This document shows positions 35,201 to 47,358 of a stretch of 64,000 bases of DNA, piece by piece (position 1 is the stretch's first letter; every line of letters begins with the position of its first letter). This stretch comes from Guadua angustifolia. Lineage: Eukaryota; Streptophyta; Magnoliopsida; Poales; Poaceae. Below the pieces are notes generated by a model. The model saw nothing but the letters and a program-made list of their open reading frames with translations, ran no database searches and had not been told where the DNA came from. Where the stretch lies: NCBI GenBank assembly GCA_036346375.1, contig CM070508.1:14378852-14442851 (forward strand). The letters run 5' to 3'. The position numbers and the translations under genes were made by a program.

Positions 35201-36060
35201 TCTTTTTTACAAGGACAGGGTTGGCTAGCCACTCGGGGTGGCGCACCTCTTTCACAAACCCTGCCGCCAAAAGCTTGACGATCTCCTCCCCTATGATCCT
35301 GCGCTTCTCCTCGTCGAAGCGGCGCAAGCGTTGGGCGACCGGCCTTGAGCCAGGTCGGATGTTCAAGGAGTGCTCGGTGACCTCCCTTGGGATTCCCGGC
35401 ATGTCGGAGGGCTTCCATGCAAAGACATCTCGGTTTGCGCGGAGGAAGTCGACGAGCGCGATTTCCTATTTGGCGGGGAGCGTGGCTCCAACCCACATGG
35501 TCTTGGCCGGATCTTCGGGATCGACCGCGACCACCTTCGTGTCCTCGTCGGACTTGAAGGAGCCTAGCCCCGACTTGCTGGAGTCTGGGGCAGACTCGGA
35601 GGCTTCCCTCCGGAGGTTTTCGAGCTTGGCGGACACGATGAGCGTCGACGCCAGCTCGCAACTACTGTGCTCGAAGTTGTAGGTGAGCTGAAAAGACGCG
35701 GCCACGGTAATAACTCCTCGTGGCCCCGGCATCTTCAGCTTGAGGTAGGTGTAGTTGAGGACCGCCAAAAACTTGGCGTAACATGGCCTCCCCATGATGG
35801 CGTGGTAGGAGCCGGGAAACCCCACAACCTCAAAGGTGAGGGTTTCTGTGCGGAAGTTATCCGGGCTCTCGAAGGTGACGGCAGACGACCGCCTGAGCGG
35901 GTAGGCTCACCGCCGGGACGACACTGTGGAAGGCGCTTGCTCGGTCGAGACGCGAGCAAGGATTCCCATGGCGCTGCCGCCTCAACATACGTGATGTTGA
36001 GACTATCGCCGCTGGCCCATGAGCACCTTGATACAGCGCTCGCCCCATGACAGGGGCAAT
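32269..36060 (-). pseudogene. pol: gypsy pol: protease, reverse transcriptase, RNase H, integrase, decayed
   Basis: Blocks appear in gypsy order on the minus strand. The protease region (about 36.05-35.85 kb) has its aspartate motif broken by a frameshift, and is followed by YHAIMGRPCYAKFLAV. Reverse transcriptase runs 35.4-34.5 kb with LVKKKSGQWRMCIDYTGLNK, CYVTMPFGLKN and the catalytic YVDD at 34873-34884; an in-frame TGA follows TYQ just upstream of the YVDD block. RNase H covers 34.48-33.55 kb (HSYQRYNAEADYLANLASS). Integrase (33.41-32.3 kb) has an HHCC-like finger, VAVDKFTKWIE and SIITDNGTQFMGREF. The catalytic glutamate is replaced by lysine (GQVKRANG, codon 32821-32823). Near the end a TGA (32305-32307) replaces the usual tryptophan before NIEKLRRF. 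These lesions rule out a working polyprotein. Confidence 0.92.
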
Positions 36061-38262
36061 GACCAGGGGAAATCTCCCTGGGTGTAGGACGTGGTCGGGG
36101 TGGTCGGCCCGATCAAAGGTGATCGGAGACTCCGACCACCGGAGGTACTTGGGAGCGGCGGGTGTCGCCATATGGACCTCCCGGAAGGAGAGCTTGAGCC
36201 GCCGCTTGTCAGCGTAGCATGCTGGCCCGCCGAAAATCATGAGGCAGCCGTTGGGTTCTGGGAACTCGGCGTCCGCCTCCTTCTCCTCGGCATCTGGTGC
36301 CGAGTCTCGCTTTTTCCCTTTGCCCCGCGTGGGGGCTCCGGAAATGAAGCGCTCAGGGTTTTGCAGTCCCTGTACTTGTGCTTGACGGGGTACCCGTGAT
36401 GCGAACACGGGCTATCCATCGCCTCGGCGGTTTGGCGATCGCCGCTACCGCCGCTTGGCAGATACGATCATGTCGCGACCATTGGCCTTCGCGGCCTGGC
36501 TTCCCCTTCTGCTTCCGTTTGTCAGAGCGGTCGGAGGGGGCGCCGGCTTCAGTGCAGGCCTCCCGCTTGGCCTTCCCCTTGTCGAAGATGGCCCTCACAG
36601 CCTCCTCGCCAAAGGCGTGGTTGGTGGCGATGTCCAGGAGCTCCTTGGTGGTTCTGAGCTTGGCGCAGCCCAGTTTGTGCACCAGAGCCTTGGAGGTGGT
36701 GCCGTATATGAACGCCCCGATGACGTCGGCGTCGCAGATGTCGGGGAGCTCATTGCATTGCTGGGAGAACTGCCGGATATAGTCCCGAAAAGTCTCCCCC
36801 GGCTGCTGCTTGCAGCTCTTCAGGTCCTAGGAGTTCCCAGGGCGCTTGTACGAGCCCTAGAAATTGCCGACGAAGAGATCCTTCAGATCGGCCCAGTTCC
36901 TGATGGACCTCGCGGGCAAGTACTCGAGCCAGGCTCGAGCCGAGTCCGCGAGGTAGATGGGGAGGTACTGGATGATGAAGAGATCATCAGTGGCTCCCCC
37001 CGCCCGGCATGCAAGCCAGAAATCTTCTAACCAGACACTGGGGTTTGTCACCCCAGTGTACTTGGTTATGTTGGTTGGCGCCCGGAATCTGGTGGGGAAG
37101 TCCGCATGGCGGATCTCCCGACCAAACACCCGCGGCCCTGGGCCATCGGGGCTCGGGCTACGGTTGTTGCGCCGACCGCTGTCCACGGCCCGCGATTGGG
37201 CCGTCGCGTCGATTGCCCTCCTCCGCGCCTCGAGGGTGGCACGGATGCCGCGACTTTTGCCCAGGTGCTCGCGCACCGGAGTGCGTGAGGCCTAGGGCCG
37301 CCGAAGGTGCGGCGCCGTCTTCGCCGGATCACGGTGGTCCCGAGCGGTGGCACGGCTCAGGTGGCTTGAAGAAGCCCCCAAGTGGTGGGAGCCGGAGCCT
37401 TGCATGTGCTGCACGGCAGCACGCTCCACCAATCCCCGGAGGTTCTGGTAGGTGGCCTTGGCCTCCGGGTCTTCTAACTCGTCGAATGCCGCTGGCAAGA
37501 TTGTCATTCTGCAAATGACATTCGACCGCATGGGGAAGAACGGAGACCGCTTGACCCCTGGCCTTAGCGCTAGACTGCAAGCGCCTTGTGGCTGGTGCAG
37601 TGGAGGCGCAGGTCGACTCGCCTCCAGTCGGCCCGAGTTTGTCAAGCTTAGCCTTCTGGGCCTCTAGCTCATCGCACTGCTGTTGGAGCTCGGCGCGGTG
37701 AGCCTGGAGGTGTTGTTCGCGCTGGTCCTCCGCCTCCTGCGCCTCGGCGCGCTGGGCGGCGGTTCCTGGACTTACGGGGGTTGCAGCCGGGTCGGTTACA
37801 CCTACCATGTTGCACTCGCGGGAGTACAACTCATCTGTGGTATGCTCCGTGTCGGAGCTGGAGTCATGGCTGGAGGAGATTTCCAGCAATTCGTGGATGG
37901 AGGCCAGCGCATAGCCGGCCATCGCCACTAGCCGCGAAGCTTATGGGGCGACGCCATCGCTCGGTGCGAAGCTCGCAGACATGCCGCACCGAGGCGGCGC
38001 AATAGCCGAGATGCTCCGCCGGGTCCGCAAAGGGCCTCGAGCCGGAGGTCACCGAGGGCATCGGCGACGGAGTCCAGGCTCCTAGCGGAGGCCTGGTCCC
38101 GAGAGGAGACGGGGATGAGCACGAGCTCTCCCGCTGGGGTGGCGACGAAGTCGAGGCTGCCGAAGCGAATCCAGCTCCCCGACGCGGATGCGCCATCGTG
38201 GGTGAAGAAAGCCATCAAGGAGGTCGATGGGAGTCCGGAGACGACGAAGACGACGCACGAAA
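36061..38262 (-). pseudogene. gag: gypsy gag, decayed
   Basis: The minus strand encodes an N-terminal glutamine-rich coiled coil (37.93-37.6 kb: LQAHRAELQQQCDELEAQKA). After frameshifts it encodes the Retrotrans_gag capsid region (37.28-36.57 kb) with FRAPTNITKYTGVTNPSVWL, FIIQYLPIYLADSARAWLEY and WADLKDLFVGNF. Its C-terminal part is ATNHAFGEEAVRAIFDKG. A zinc-knuckle-like CSHHGYPVKHKYRDC lies at about 36365-36410, with the second cysteine replaced by histidine as written. Gag would package element RNA into particles. The stretch 38262-37930 is the leader downstream of the primer-binding site. Confidence 0.85.
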
Positions 38263-38280
38263 CCCCTACCTGGCGCGCCA
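38263..38280 (-). promoter_or_regulatory. Primer-binding site of the gypsy element
   Basis: The minus strand reads TGGCGCGCCAGGTAGGGG immediately inside the 5' LTR, with two bases between. This position and the TGGCGC start are typical of gypsy primer-binding sites that pair with a tRNA 3' end. Confidence 0.85.
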
Positions 38281-38282
38281 AC

Positions 38283-39328
38283 TGTCGGTGTTTCATACAA
38301 CCGGCAAGTAAATTTGTAAGTATAGGGGCCGCGCGTTCCCTCTCCCTGAATGGTTAGACTTAGAGAGTCCAAGATGTATACTGGTTCAGGCTGAACGTCC
38401 CTACTTCCAGTTCGTAGGGGTTCTGTATTGATCAGGGTGCAGTGGACTACACAGCGTTACAAGCGAGAGCTAAGGCCTGGCCTTGAGCGCTCGTCCGAGT
38501 GGGAGTAAGAGTTCGGGTCTAGTTCTTCCGAATGAATCACGATGCCCGTCCCTCAGGGCCCTGCCTCCCTTTATATAGGCGGAGGAGGCAGGTTACACGG
38601 GAATGTGGGAAAGAAAGGAAAAAGTAGGGGTACGCTACGCCCGGGAGTCCTGGTCTTCGGTCCTGGTGACTGACAGGCTCCTGTTCGTCCCACGTCTGGG
38701 TTGGTAGACACAGTGAGTGGCGTTCCGTCGGGAAGGGGCGACCGCCCTCTGCTTGGCTACCGTCAAGCGCCGACGCCAGCAGGCCAGGCTCGTACCACTC
38801 TGGACGGGCGCGCTCTCCACTCAGGCATGACGGGTGAAGGGACTCGGTGTTGATCAAGCGCCTCCTCGCCACCTCGGGAAGGAGCCACCGCTTCAAAGAT
38901 GGCCGCCGGCCCACGGGCAGTGGACTGCTTGAGGTCGATCGCGACGTGGCGAGGTCGCTGAGTCTGAGTTGTCTGGGCTCCGACTTCAGGCTGTGTCGAG
39001 TTTACGGGGCCTCCGACCAGGCTGCCTGAGTCTGTGGGGCGCCACCCGAGGGCGTAGTCGAGCGCTCTGGTGGGCTTGATCGGAGTCGGGGGTCCTTCAT
39101 GGCCCAACGAGGCCTCAGGCCAGAGCTGGGCCTAAGACGGCCTATTTGGTGTTCCAGCCAATATTCAGTGATAATCCCATCTGTGAGGGGCAGAGACTTT
39201 GGTAATACCCCCTCCAGCACTCTGCACTGCTGCCAATCTTGCCGCCATGTCTAGATGAATAAGAGAGAAACGATCTTGAAATAGATGTATACTTTGCTGT
39301 GGGGTACCCCTGGTATGAGTATTTGTCA
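38283..39328 (-). repeat. 5' LTR of the gypsy element
   Basis: About 1.05 kb, TG...CA on the minus strand, with a TATATAAAGG promoter box on that strand near 38570-38580. It serves as the uninterrupted counterpart of the split 3' LTR and is followed by the target duplication TCTCT. Confidence 0.93.
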
Positions 39329-39333
39329 TCTCT

Positions 39334-40010
39334 AAATTAATAACTCATTATATGTGCGGTTATGTTTCTGTAATAGCCATCAATATGTGTTGGTTGTTTA
39401 AATGCCTCAATATTTGGTGTTTGTTCAGTTCAGATAAATGTTTGTCATAGAAATGATTGTTTATACGAGTCCTGTTAGATCTCTAGATGAATCTCTGTTT
39501 TATGGCTTGAAGAGTCAATGGTAAATAGAAATTCTATTGATTGGTTTCTATTCAGTATTTCCTTTCTTTTGCCATGGTACTAGTTATTGTATGCAGTATC
39601 CTTTAATCATGCACATGATGATGTACAGTAATATATAACAGTTGTGAAGTAGTATATTCTCTTGTTGCCATGAGTAAAGGAAAGTTTGACATTTTTTTTT
39701 CAAGATACTAGCATGAATAAGTCCTGGTTGTGTTTTGTCGGTTAACCTTGCTGGTATTCGATCTATATAACTTCCTATTTCTTGTCAAGACTCAAGAAAA
39801 TGAGGGAATTATCAATTACTATTATGTACAGATTCTGAAAAGAGAGCAAACAAGGCTATACCTAATATTCTCTGTGTTCACATAAAATTAGTAGAGATGA
39901 TCTAGTTTATGTGATCATATTTTCAGGGTTCAAAAATAGGAGTAACGTTATTCTTCAGTGCAGCAATACTAGTACCCTGTGTTCCACTGGTGGAGCCAAA
40001 ATTCTATTAA
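39334..40010. other. AT-rich intergenic DNA, no gene seen
   Basis: Continues the sequence that lay next to 20600 before the gypsy insertion. No coding frame or terminal repeat is recognised. Confidence 0.5.
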
Positions 40011-40213
40011 GGGTGTGTTTGGTAGGACTTTAGTTGGGTATTCCTAGCTCCACCAGATTCGTGGAGCTGGAGCTGTAAGTACATTAAGAGTGATTAAATG
40101 GATCATCTTGTTTACATTTTAGACCAAAAATATAAACTTAATTCACTTTATTTTAGCCTACAAATTTCAGATCTCAGGTGAAGCTGAGATCTATAGCTCT
40201 ACCAAACAGATCC
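40011..40213 (+). mobile_element. Tourist-like MITE copy 2, complete
   Basis: 203 bases with terminal inverted repeats (GGGTGTGTTTGGTAGG on the left; GGATCTGTTTGGTAG as the reverse complement of the right). It is flanked by TAA on both sides (40008-40010 and 40214-40216). TAA duplications and GGNNNTGTTTGG ends match Tourist/PIF-Harbinger MITEs of grasses. The AT-rich core is shared with copies at 3983 and 47861. Confidence 0.9.
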
Positions 40214-40216
40214 TAA

Positions 40217-41334
40217 GTCTTGGATAAAAAACTAAGCTGCAATAACTAACGTCAAATACTACGGTGCAACAAAAGTACATCACAAATACACAATTACAAA
40301 TAAATTTGAACTTCATGCTTAACAATACAACAAAACAGATAAAATATGGCAAAAACAACATAATGTAGTGAAATAGTACAAATCTTGATACCTGACTAAT
40401 AAAGGTTAGGTATATTTGAGCTAATCATATCTTCATCAACAATAGTATAAGAACATAAACCTTCGAAGATGAAATTACATATGTAAATTAGTGACACAAA
40501 ATTATTGATGCAAATTGCAAATCAAGAATGTAATATACCCATAGCATGAGGTAGTTTTTGCTTAAGCGGCCTTATATTTTGAAAACGCTATAAAATATTG
40601 TTATTTTTAATGCTTGTAAATACATCATACCATGCTATCATTCATTTATTTGTTACTCATCTTATTCTACAACTCAATCTTAACAATATTCATATCTGAG
40701 AAAGCTCTTTTTACTGTTGCGATTGTAATAGGCAAAATCAATGCCAATTCAATGAGGCGATATACCAAGGAAAAAATTATGTGTCTATTACATCGAATTG
40801 AATTTAATCAATTAATCCCTAATTGGCTAATTCGGAAAATGGGTAATGCAATGCGACAAAGTAAGGATTAAAAGAAAATAATCTAGAGTTTTGACAGCGG
40901 GCCGATGGATAGCTTGACTACTTAAGGAGGGCATAGGGCGGAGCGTTTGCCGTCTCGGAGCCTATGCTACCGTTGCGCCTCGGCTCTCAGTTCTCGTCTC
41001 GTCCACAAGAGAGAGAGAGAAAGGGGAGGTTGATCCTGATAGCGATAGGGTTTCTTACTTCTCAACTTTGTGGGTTGTCACCGATTGTAGGGCACTATTG
41101 CGCTAGCTTGGTGTATTAGGGAGGGAGGGAATATGAGCTGCTGACCTGGACGCCTCTAACAAAGACTTGTAAGATGAAATTTTTGTTATATATAGAGGGG
41201 TTTCCAATGCTTGTTGGGTCAAGCCTCGAGTCATTGTCCCGAAAGCCTGAGGCCTGTCTCCACCCCTCCTGTGTTCTATCTTTCTCTACAAAGATCAAGC
41301 TAGTGTATATTTCATGCCAATGACATGTTAATTA
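40217..41334. other. No recognised gene
   Basis: A plus-strand frame of 79 codons at 40632-40871 (hydrophobic start, basic end with RRYTKEKIM) resembles no family I know and is AT-rich. At 40890-41110 lies a GC-richer patch with a GA microsatellite (about 41007-41025) and, on the minus strand, an AAACCCTA box near 41050, like a plant promoter or leader. Confidence 0.35.
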
Positions 41335-41339
41335 CTCTG

Positions 41340-42003
41340 TGTTGGCACCAAAAACGTGAAGAGGGTTCCTGGCCCACAACACACCGCATTTAACGCCGTT
41401 CGGGTTTTATGCTGAAGGCACAATCGATTTGACCTCGCAATCGATAAGGGAAGTGATGTGAAATTCGATCAAGCCGATCCTTGAAGCGAATCGTTAAGAA
41501 TCAAGAATCACCGTAAAGCCGATTAGAAGGGTAACTAGATTAGCCGATTAAGACTAATCCGAGGTAAAAGGTAGATCGATTCTCAAAAGGCGATGCGCAA
41601 CAAGACGTAACAAATCAAACTCGAAGCCAATGACGATCAAACAATCGGCGGCGCGCAACTTTATTTGATCGATGTCGACTTACAGAGGAAAGATTACAAT
41701 GCTAAAAAGACTAAAAACTACGGAAAGCAAAGATCGTAAATGTGTTGATTGTTGTGGATGCCTCCTTCAAGCAAACTTTGGTGCGCTTTTATATACTCAT
41801 CTAGCCGATCCGAGCCCCGATCCAACACGACAACATAATCCGAATTGGCTCAGAGTTTCCGATTTGGTCTCCAGCCATAAACTTCGTGATGTTGTACAGA
41901 TTTCGCGATGCTATCCAAACTTTCCATAGATATCTTCGTGCCTTATCCAGACTTCACGCTTCTCTGCCGATTCTTCTGGAAATTCCAAAAACTGGTGCAA
42001 ACA
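41340..42003 (-). mobile_element. Solo LTR
   Basis: The 664-base unit begins TGTTGGCACC and ends GGTGCAAACA. It is flanked by the perfect 5-base duplication CTCTG (41335-41339 and 42004-42008). A canonical TATATAAAAG box lies on the minus strand near 41786-41795, which suggests the orientation. No internal retrotransposon sequence adjoins it, so it is the product of recombination between two LTRs. The family is not assigned. Confidence 0.9.
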
Positions 42004-42980
42004 CTCTGTTATCATGAAAGTGTTTCAATAGGCATGATTCTTTTGTCAGGTTACAGATGCAGATAATACTTAGTTTTACATGTACCATGTTATTACTACT
42101 AGCCATGCATATGCCCGTGCGTTGTAACGGAAACTCAATTTGTGATAAAAAGTTTATTTGCAAGAGCACTAACAGTGGTAAAAGTGGGTAATTAAAGAGC
42201 AGTGGCAAAGGTGGGTAATTTTGATGAAGTGACGTGGAAAGAAACTCTTGCTTTATTAAGTAGAGATGTTGTCAGAACCAATCACTGGAGTTAAGTAATT
42301 ACATTGTCTATTTGAATGTTTGGTTGGCTATACTACTGGAGTTAAGTAATTACATTGTCTATTTGAATGTTTGGTTGGCTATACTAAGGATGCGCTGGTT
42401 TGTGCTCGGTTGAGCTCCATTTGCCTCTCGTATCTACGTTGGCTACCCATCTCCATTCGTTGCCCCTACTGCAGCTCAGTGTTGCTTGCTTCGTTAGCAT
42501 CGGTGCCTTATCAGAAGGTCGGGTGTTTCTTTCGGTTTATGTCTCAATCTAGTTATTTGAGATGCTATTCTGGTGCTTGATGTTCTTGATTTGTTCGAGA
42601 GTTCAGTCCGTGTGGTGTAATGGTACGAACCCTTTTTTTTTGGCCTACATGGATCGGTTTTGTCTCCTCTCGATCTAGTTCTTTGATATGCTATTCTGGT
42701 GCTTGGTTCTTGATTTGTGCTAGAGTTCAGTCCGCACGGCGTAATGGTACGAACCTCTTTTTTTTTTTTTTGCCTGATGCGTTCTTGGATTGCGGGGTTG
42801 TTGCTTCGTTTTTTCGAAGTTGTTGAGCTCCTGAGTTGCCTAACCTTCATGTCGCAGCATCTGGAAGGATATTTTCTTGCGTTCATTCTGGATTGTTTTG
42901 GGTTGTTTTGTTCCCCCTTTCCCCGGTTGTTCACGATCCCCCTGGACAGGGCTAAAGTCAGGCTGCAGCTGCAGAAGAAC
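42004..42980. repeat. Spacer with two tandem duplications
   Basis: A 51-base unit (CTGGAGTTAAGTAATTACAT and following) is duplicated at 42284-42386. A unit of about 125 bases (ATCTAGTT through TAATGGTACGAACC and a T-run) is duplicated at about 42547-42770. At 42100-42125 is CATATGCCCGTGCGTTGTAACGG, a phrase I associate with a common grass repeat. No gene is recognised. Confidence 0.75.
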
Positions 42981-43346
42981 TGTTGGCAACACCACCGAGC
43001 TCCAGATGATGCGATAGAACTTCTTCAGAGCTTCTGCAAAGAAGAACAGAGAAGCATGCAAGAACTTTGCGGACAGGAAGAAAAACGAAAACAGAGACAA
43101 CACAGGAATTTGTGATGCTCAACCTGCCGCATCTTTTCTGGTTTTATTGTCAGTATATTTATAGCTTTAGGTTACAAGTAAACTCAGCTATCACACGGAA
43201 CTGAAACGGATTAAGAAAACTACTCCGTATCGGACACTATTCAATATCCCGACACATTCAGTTTTCTGGACTCTAATCAGTATCTAATCTAACACAACAC
43301 TCCTGACGCAAAACACAAAGACTCTTGTCAAGATTATTATGCAACA
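42981..43346 (-). repeat. 3' LTR of the copia element
   Basis: 366 bases, TGTTGCATAA to GCCAACA on the minus strand, with a TATAAATA box on that strand near 43155. A purine-rich AGGAGGGTGATT precedes it directly, the expected polypurine tract. With the 5' end lost, no target duplication can be tested. Confidence 0.85.
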
Positions 43347-43359
43347 AATCACCCTCCTA

Positions 43360-46300
43360 ATCTTGACTTCTTTGAAGATTTATTATTCCCAGTTTCTCTC
43401 TAAGCGCCAAGAAGCGCTGCTTGCTCGTGAGGCTTTGTAAGGGCGCCACTATTTGATCTTCGCTCACGGTTTGATTTCAATCACCGCCTTTGGACACGCC
43501 TCTTATAAAGTGATGCTTTGTTTCAATGTGCTTGTTCTTCCGTGATGAACTGGATTTCTTGCCGATCCATTGTCGACTTATTATCAATCATAAGTACCGG
43601 CTTCATCGATCGACTCCAATCGTTTCACCCAAAGATCCGACTTAACCAAATTCCTCGCAAGCTCCTCGCATTGTCGCAACATATTCTCGCTTCACATGAA
43701 GACAATGCAACGACCTTCTGCTTTTGTGAAGACCAGGTTATTGGGCTGCCTTCAAGAAGAATACGACTCGACGATTTTTCCGATCGTCAATGTCGCCGCC
43801 ATGTCACTATCTCTGTAACCGACTAGACCTTCTACCGCTTCATTGTTTCTTCCAAAAACAACCGAAATTTGCAGTCCCTCTCACATATCTCAAGATTCCG
43901 CTTGAGCCATCATATGTTCTGTTGTTGGAGCTTCCATATATCCGCCATTACCCCTACCGAGTAAGAGATATCGTCTTGTGTTCACAAGGTATCTCAAGCT
44001 TCCAATGATACTTCAGATAGATGAACATCTACAGGAGGTGAAGTATCAATTTTGCTCAATCTTAGCCTTGGTTCCATAGGATCCGACATGTATTGCAATC
44101 TTTCGCCATGTTTTTCAAGTAGCTTCAAAGCATAGGCATTTCGACACAATTTTATGCCTTTTTCGCTTTGATGTACTTCTATCCCAAGATAATATGAGAG
44201 CAAACCAAGATCACTCATTTCAAAGTTTTCTTTCATTTGCTCCTTGAACTCTCTCATGTCCTGTAATATGGAACCTGTGATTATCAAATCATCCACATAC
44301 ACTCCAACAATCAAGACTGAGCTTGTCTTTCTTCTGATGTATAGAGCATGCTCCTGTTCTGACCGAGCAAAGCCCAAAGCCACCAGACATTTATCCAATT
44401 TAATGTTCCAAGCTCTTGGAGCTTGCTTCAATCCATACAAAGCCTTCTTTAATTTCAGAACCTTGTTTTCTTGCCCTTTCACTTCAAAACCTTGAGGTGG
44501 CTCCACATATACCTCTTCCTCCAATTCACCATTCAAGAAAGCTGCTTTTACATCTAGATGATGTACTTCCCAATTCTTCTTTTGTCAGCAAATGCCGTAA
44601 GAAGTCTTACAGCTTCAAATTTAGCTACAGGAGCAAATACTTCATTGTAATCTATGCCCTTTGTCAGATGTAGCCCTTTGCAACTAATCGAGCTTTGTGC
44701 TTGGAGATCCGACCATCGTGTGTTCTTTTTCACTTAAATACCCACTTCGCACTCTATAGCTTTAAAGCCTTCTCGAAGTGCCGAAAACTCCCATGTGTTG
44801 TTTCTTTCTATAGCACTTAGCTCTTCAAACATGGCCTCGCTTCCAATTTTGATTTCCAAATGCTTCTTCATAGTCAAGGTTCTTCAACCCACATGAAATA
44901 CAATCCTGCGGTCGGGTTTCATCTTCAACAGCCTCATTGTATATATCTCTCAATGATCTCAGATTTCAATGGTTTCTTTGCACTTGGAAAATCTTCATCC
45001 ACAAATTTCAACACTTCCTTGTGGCAAATCCTCATTCCCTCGCTGATTCCAGAGAATTATCATTTCCAGTGTTTTCATGTGGATCTTCAACATCTTGACT
45101 AGCATTCACATACCAAGAGTCAGCTTTTGTTGTCATATTCCACTGTGAAGTAATTTGGAGCTCTTTCAACAGCTTTGCATTCTGCTTTTTGTCGAGTCCC
45201 GCCCACTTCCTTTCTTCAAGAAAAATAACATCTCTGCTGATAGTTATTTTCTTAGTGAGTGGATCAAATAATTTGTAAGCCTTTGAACCACCCTCATATC
45301 CAACAAAGATCATTGGAATGCTCCTGTCATCAAGCTTTTTCAGATTTTTGGTTGGAACTTTTACATATGCCAGACAACCAAATACTCTCATGCGTTGAAC
45401 ACTGGGTTGATGTCCAAACCACTTCTCATATGGTGTTCCCTCTTCCACTACTCTTGTATATGACCCTGTTCAAGATATACACAAGTACCTGCAATGTTTC
45501 ACCCCGTAAGACTCTCGCAATTGTTTAGATTTCAATAAACTTTGCCATGGCAACAATCGTTTATTTTTTTCTCCACCACTCCATTCTCGCCGAGGTGAAT
45601 AAGGTGTCACAAATGCCTTTTAATTTCGCCTCGCACGTAAAGTAGCAAATTCATCGCCCAAGAATTCCCCACTGCCGGTTCTTAAAGTCAGATATCTTAC
45701 ATGCACTCTAACTCAACTTTGGCTTTGAAATTTCTCAATGCAAGAATGCTTCACCCTTTGAGGCAATTATCTTTACCCATGTATACCTTGACAAATCATC
45801 AATAAAGAGGATAAAATACTTCCGCCACCAATGGTTGATGGAGTAATTGGTCCACATATGTCACAATGGACTAATTCAAGCAACTTCAGGTTCAATATTG
45901 TCTGTTTGAGGAAAAGGAGTTCTGCTATGCTTAGCCAGAACACACCCATCACAAACTTGTTTTATGTGCGCAATCTGTGGCATTCCTTTTACTAGAGATT
46001 TTCTGGACATAATCTTCAACGCATCAAAATTTAGATGTCCAAACCTTGCATGCCACTTCCAAGCATCTTCTTCAATTTTGCTGAGTAAACACACCGGATT
46101 TGCTGAAGTCAAATTCAGAACATATAATCTGTTCGAAGTCCTCTTGACTTTGGCCAGCAAAGCTCTGGTTCTTTCATATAATCGGAGATAACCATCTTCA
46201 AGGACTGCTTTGCACCCATTTTCTTCCAATTGACCAAGACTTATTATATTGCTCTTAAGTTTTGGTATGAAGTAGACTGATGTGAGCAACTTGTGTTCTC

Positions 46301-47095
46301 CTGAGAAAGTTTCAAAGCATTGTAGTTCCTCTGCCTTGAATTTCAACAATTGATCCATCTCCAAATTTGACTCTCCCAGTAACTCCTTCATCCAACTCTG
46401 TGAAGCAATTTCTCAAGCCAGTCATATGGTTGCTTGCACCTGTATCAAGATACCAGACATCATTATTTTGCTTGCAGCTTTCACTTTGGCTTAGTTCTGG
46501 CTTGATCTTTTCTTCATGATACATAACTTTTTCAGCCTCAACCATATTATCATTTTGTATTTCACACACTTCTGTAGCAAGCATTGCTACACCATCATCA
46601 TGATCTATGTCCTCTGCAAGATTCAACCTTTCAGATTTCTTCTTGAATTCAGGACAATCATATTTCAAGTGTCCTAATTCCTTGCACTTGTAACATCTGG
46701 CTTTATTAATATCAAAACCAGATTTCCTCCTGTGTGTGCTTTCACCTTGATCACGAGAGTCTGTGCTACCACGCTCCTAATAGCGTCCGCGACCACGTGA
46801 ACGTCCTCGTCCTCTTCCTCTGAATGATCCTTTATCCGAATCATCCTTGATCTTCCAATTATGCTGTGACAAAAATGCTCTTTCTTCCACCCTTTCATCA
46901 ATCCTTGCAATTCTCATTTCATGAGCTTTTAAGGACCCAAGAACCTCCTCTAGTGTTTTGGTCTTTAGATCTGCAAACTCTTCAATAGTTGATGCAATTT
47001 GAATGAACTTCGGTGATACAGAGCGTAATACCTTTTTCACAACATAAACTTCTTCAATCTTCTCGCCCAGGCTTCGGATTTGACTGACAATTGAT
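43360..47095 (-). pseudogene. copia gag-pol polyprotein, decayed
   Basis: Blocks from 5' to 3' on the minus strand: gag C-terminal half (47.09-46.67 kb: SQIRSLGEKIEE, an RGRGRGRSRGRGR tract, CCHC knuckle CYKCKELGHLKYDC); protease (WYLDTGASNHMTG, about 46.44 kb, motif intact); and integrase zinc finger (WHARFGHLNF, then CDGCVLAKHS, 46.07-45.92 kb). The integrase core is in broken frames (HCDICGPI; TPYSPRRNGVVEKK, which keeps the glutamate). It is followed by YEKWFGHQPSVQRMRVFGCL. Reverse transcriptase (44.54-43.99 kb) has YVEPPQGFEV, LKKALYGLKQAPRAW and catalytic YVDD at 44288-44299. RNase H ends with KNKHIETKHHFIRG near 43.53 kb. Several frameshifts exist, mainly in the integrase core and RNase H. 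The closest lineage cannot be fixed by eye. Confidence 0.9.
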
Positions 47096-47100
47096 ATTAA

Positions 47101-47350
47101 TAAAGGGTATCAACACAGGAGGATGGTGCCGCGACGCCTCGAAGACCGAAGGGCATCGCCCCGGTCTCTACCGACAAAGGCATTGATAGCGACCTCCGCA
47201 AGTCCGCATTGGTCTCTATGAGCCCATACGCTCCCCTGGCTTCTCTTCTCTCCCTTTGTCTATTTTTGTATAATACTTGTATGTAATGCAATAGTCAACT
47301 CACCTAACTGCATTCTTGCAAAGTAAATCCTTCGTGTTGGCGAAGACCAC
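47101..47350 (-). other. Unidentified exon-like fragment, right part beyond the hAT
   Basis: The minus strand reads SSPTRRIYFARMQL before a splice-donor-like TTAGGTGAG at about 47305. When the hAT at 47359-48673 is mentally removed, this continues the frame of 48682-48733 (MVLVEAVTAAIFLDKGTSPT). A further open stretch (NADLRRSLSMPLSVETGAMP) lies at 47.1-47.2 kb. I cannot name a family. It could be a piece of a host gene or of an older element. Confidence 0.35.
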
Positions 47351-47358
47351 GCTGGGGA

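Larger units (their letters stand above)
20606..39328 (-). mobile_element. Ty3/gypsy LTR retrotransposon, Tat-type, with long antisense insert
   Basis: The two LTRs (3' LTR 20606-24231, split by a hAT; 5' LTR 38283-39328) start with TGACAAATAC or TGACGAATAC and end CACCGACA on the minus strand. They are flanked by the perfect 5-base duplication TCTCT (20601-20605 and 39329-39333). A primer-binding site TGGCGCGCCAGG lies two bases inside the 5' LTR. Gag, protease, reverse transcriptase, RNase H and integrase follow in gypsy order on the minus strand. About 8 kb between pol and the 3' LTR carries genes on the opposite strand, including a Transposase_28-type domain, as is known for grass Tat elements of the RIRE2/Retand kind. 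Pol contains stops and frameshifts, so the copy is dead. The LTRs differ at many positions, so the insertion is not recent. Confidence 0.93.
42981..47100 (-). mobile_element. Ty1/copia retrotransposon, 5' end lost
   Basis: The 3' LTR is present, followed in minus-strand order by a polyprotein gene running from RNase H back to the middle of gag. The sequence then stops abruptly near 47100. The 5' LTR, primer-binding site and gag N-terminus are absent. Confidence 0.9.

Noticed and set aside
40632..40871. Plus-strand 79-codon frame with hydrophobic N-terminus
   Set aside because: AT-rich, isolated, no promoter signal and no family resemblance; kept only as part of the gene-free stretch.
42600..42770. 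tRNA-like TGGTGTAATGG phrase in a duplicated unit
   Set aside because: Only an A-box-like word; no B-box or foldable tRNA nearby.
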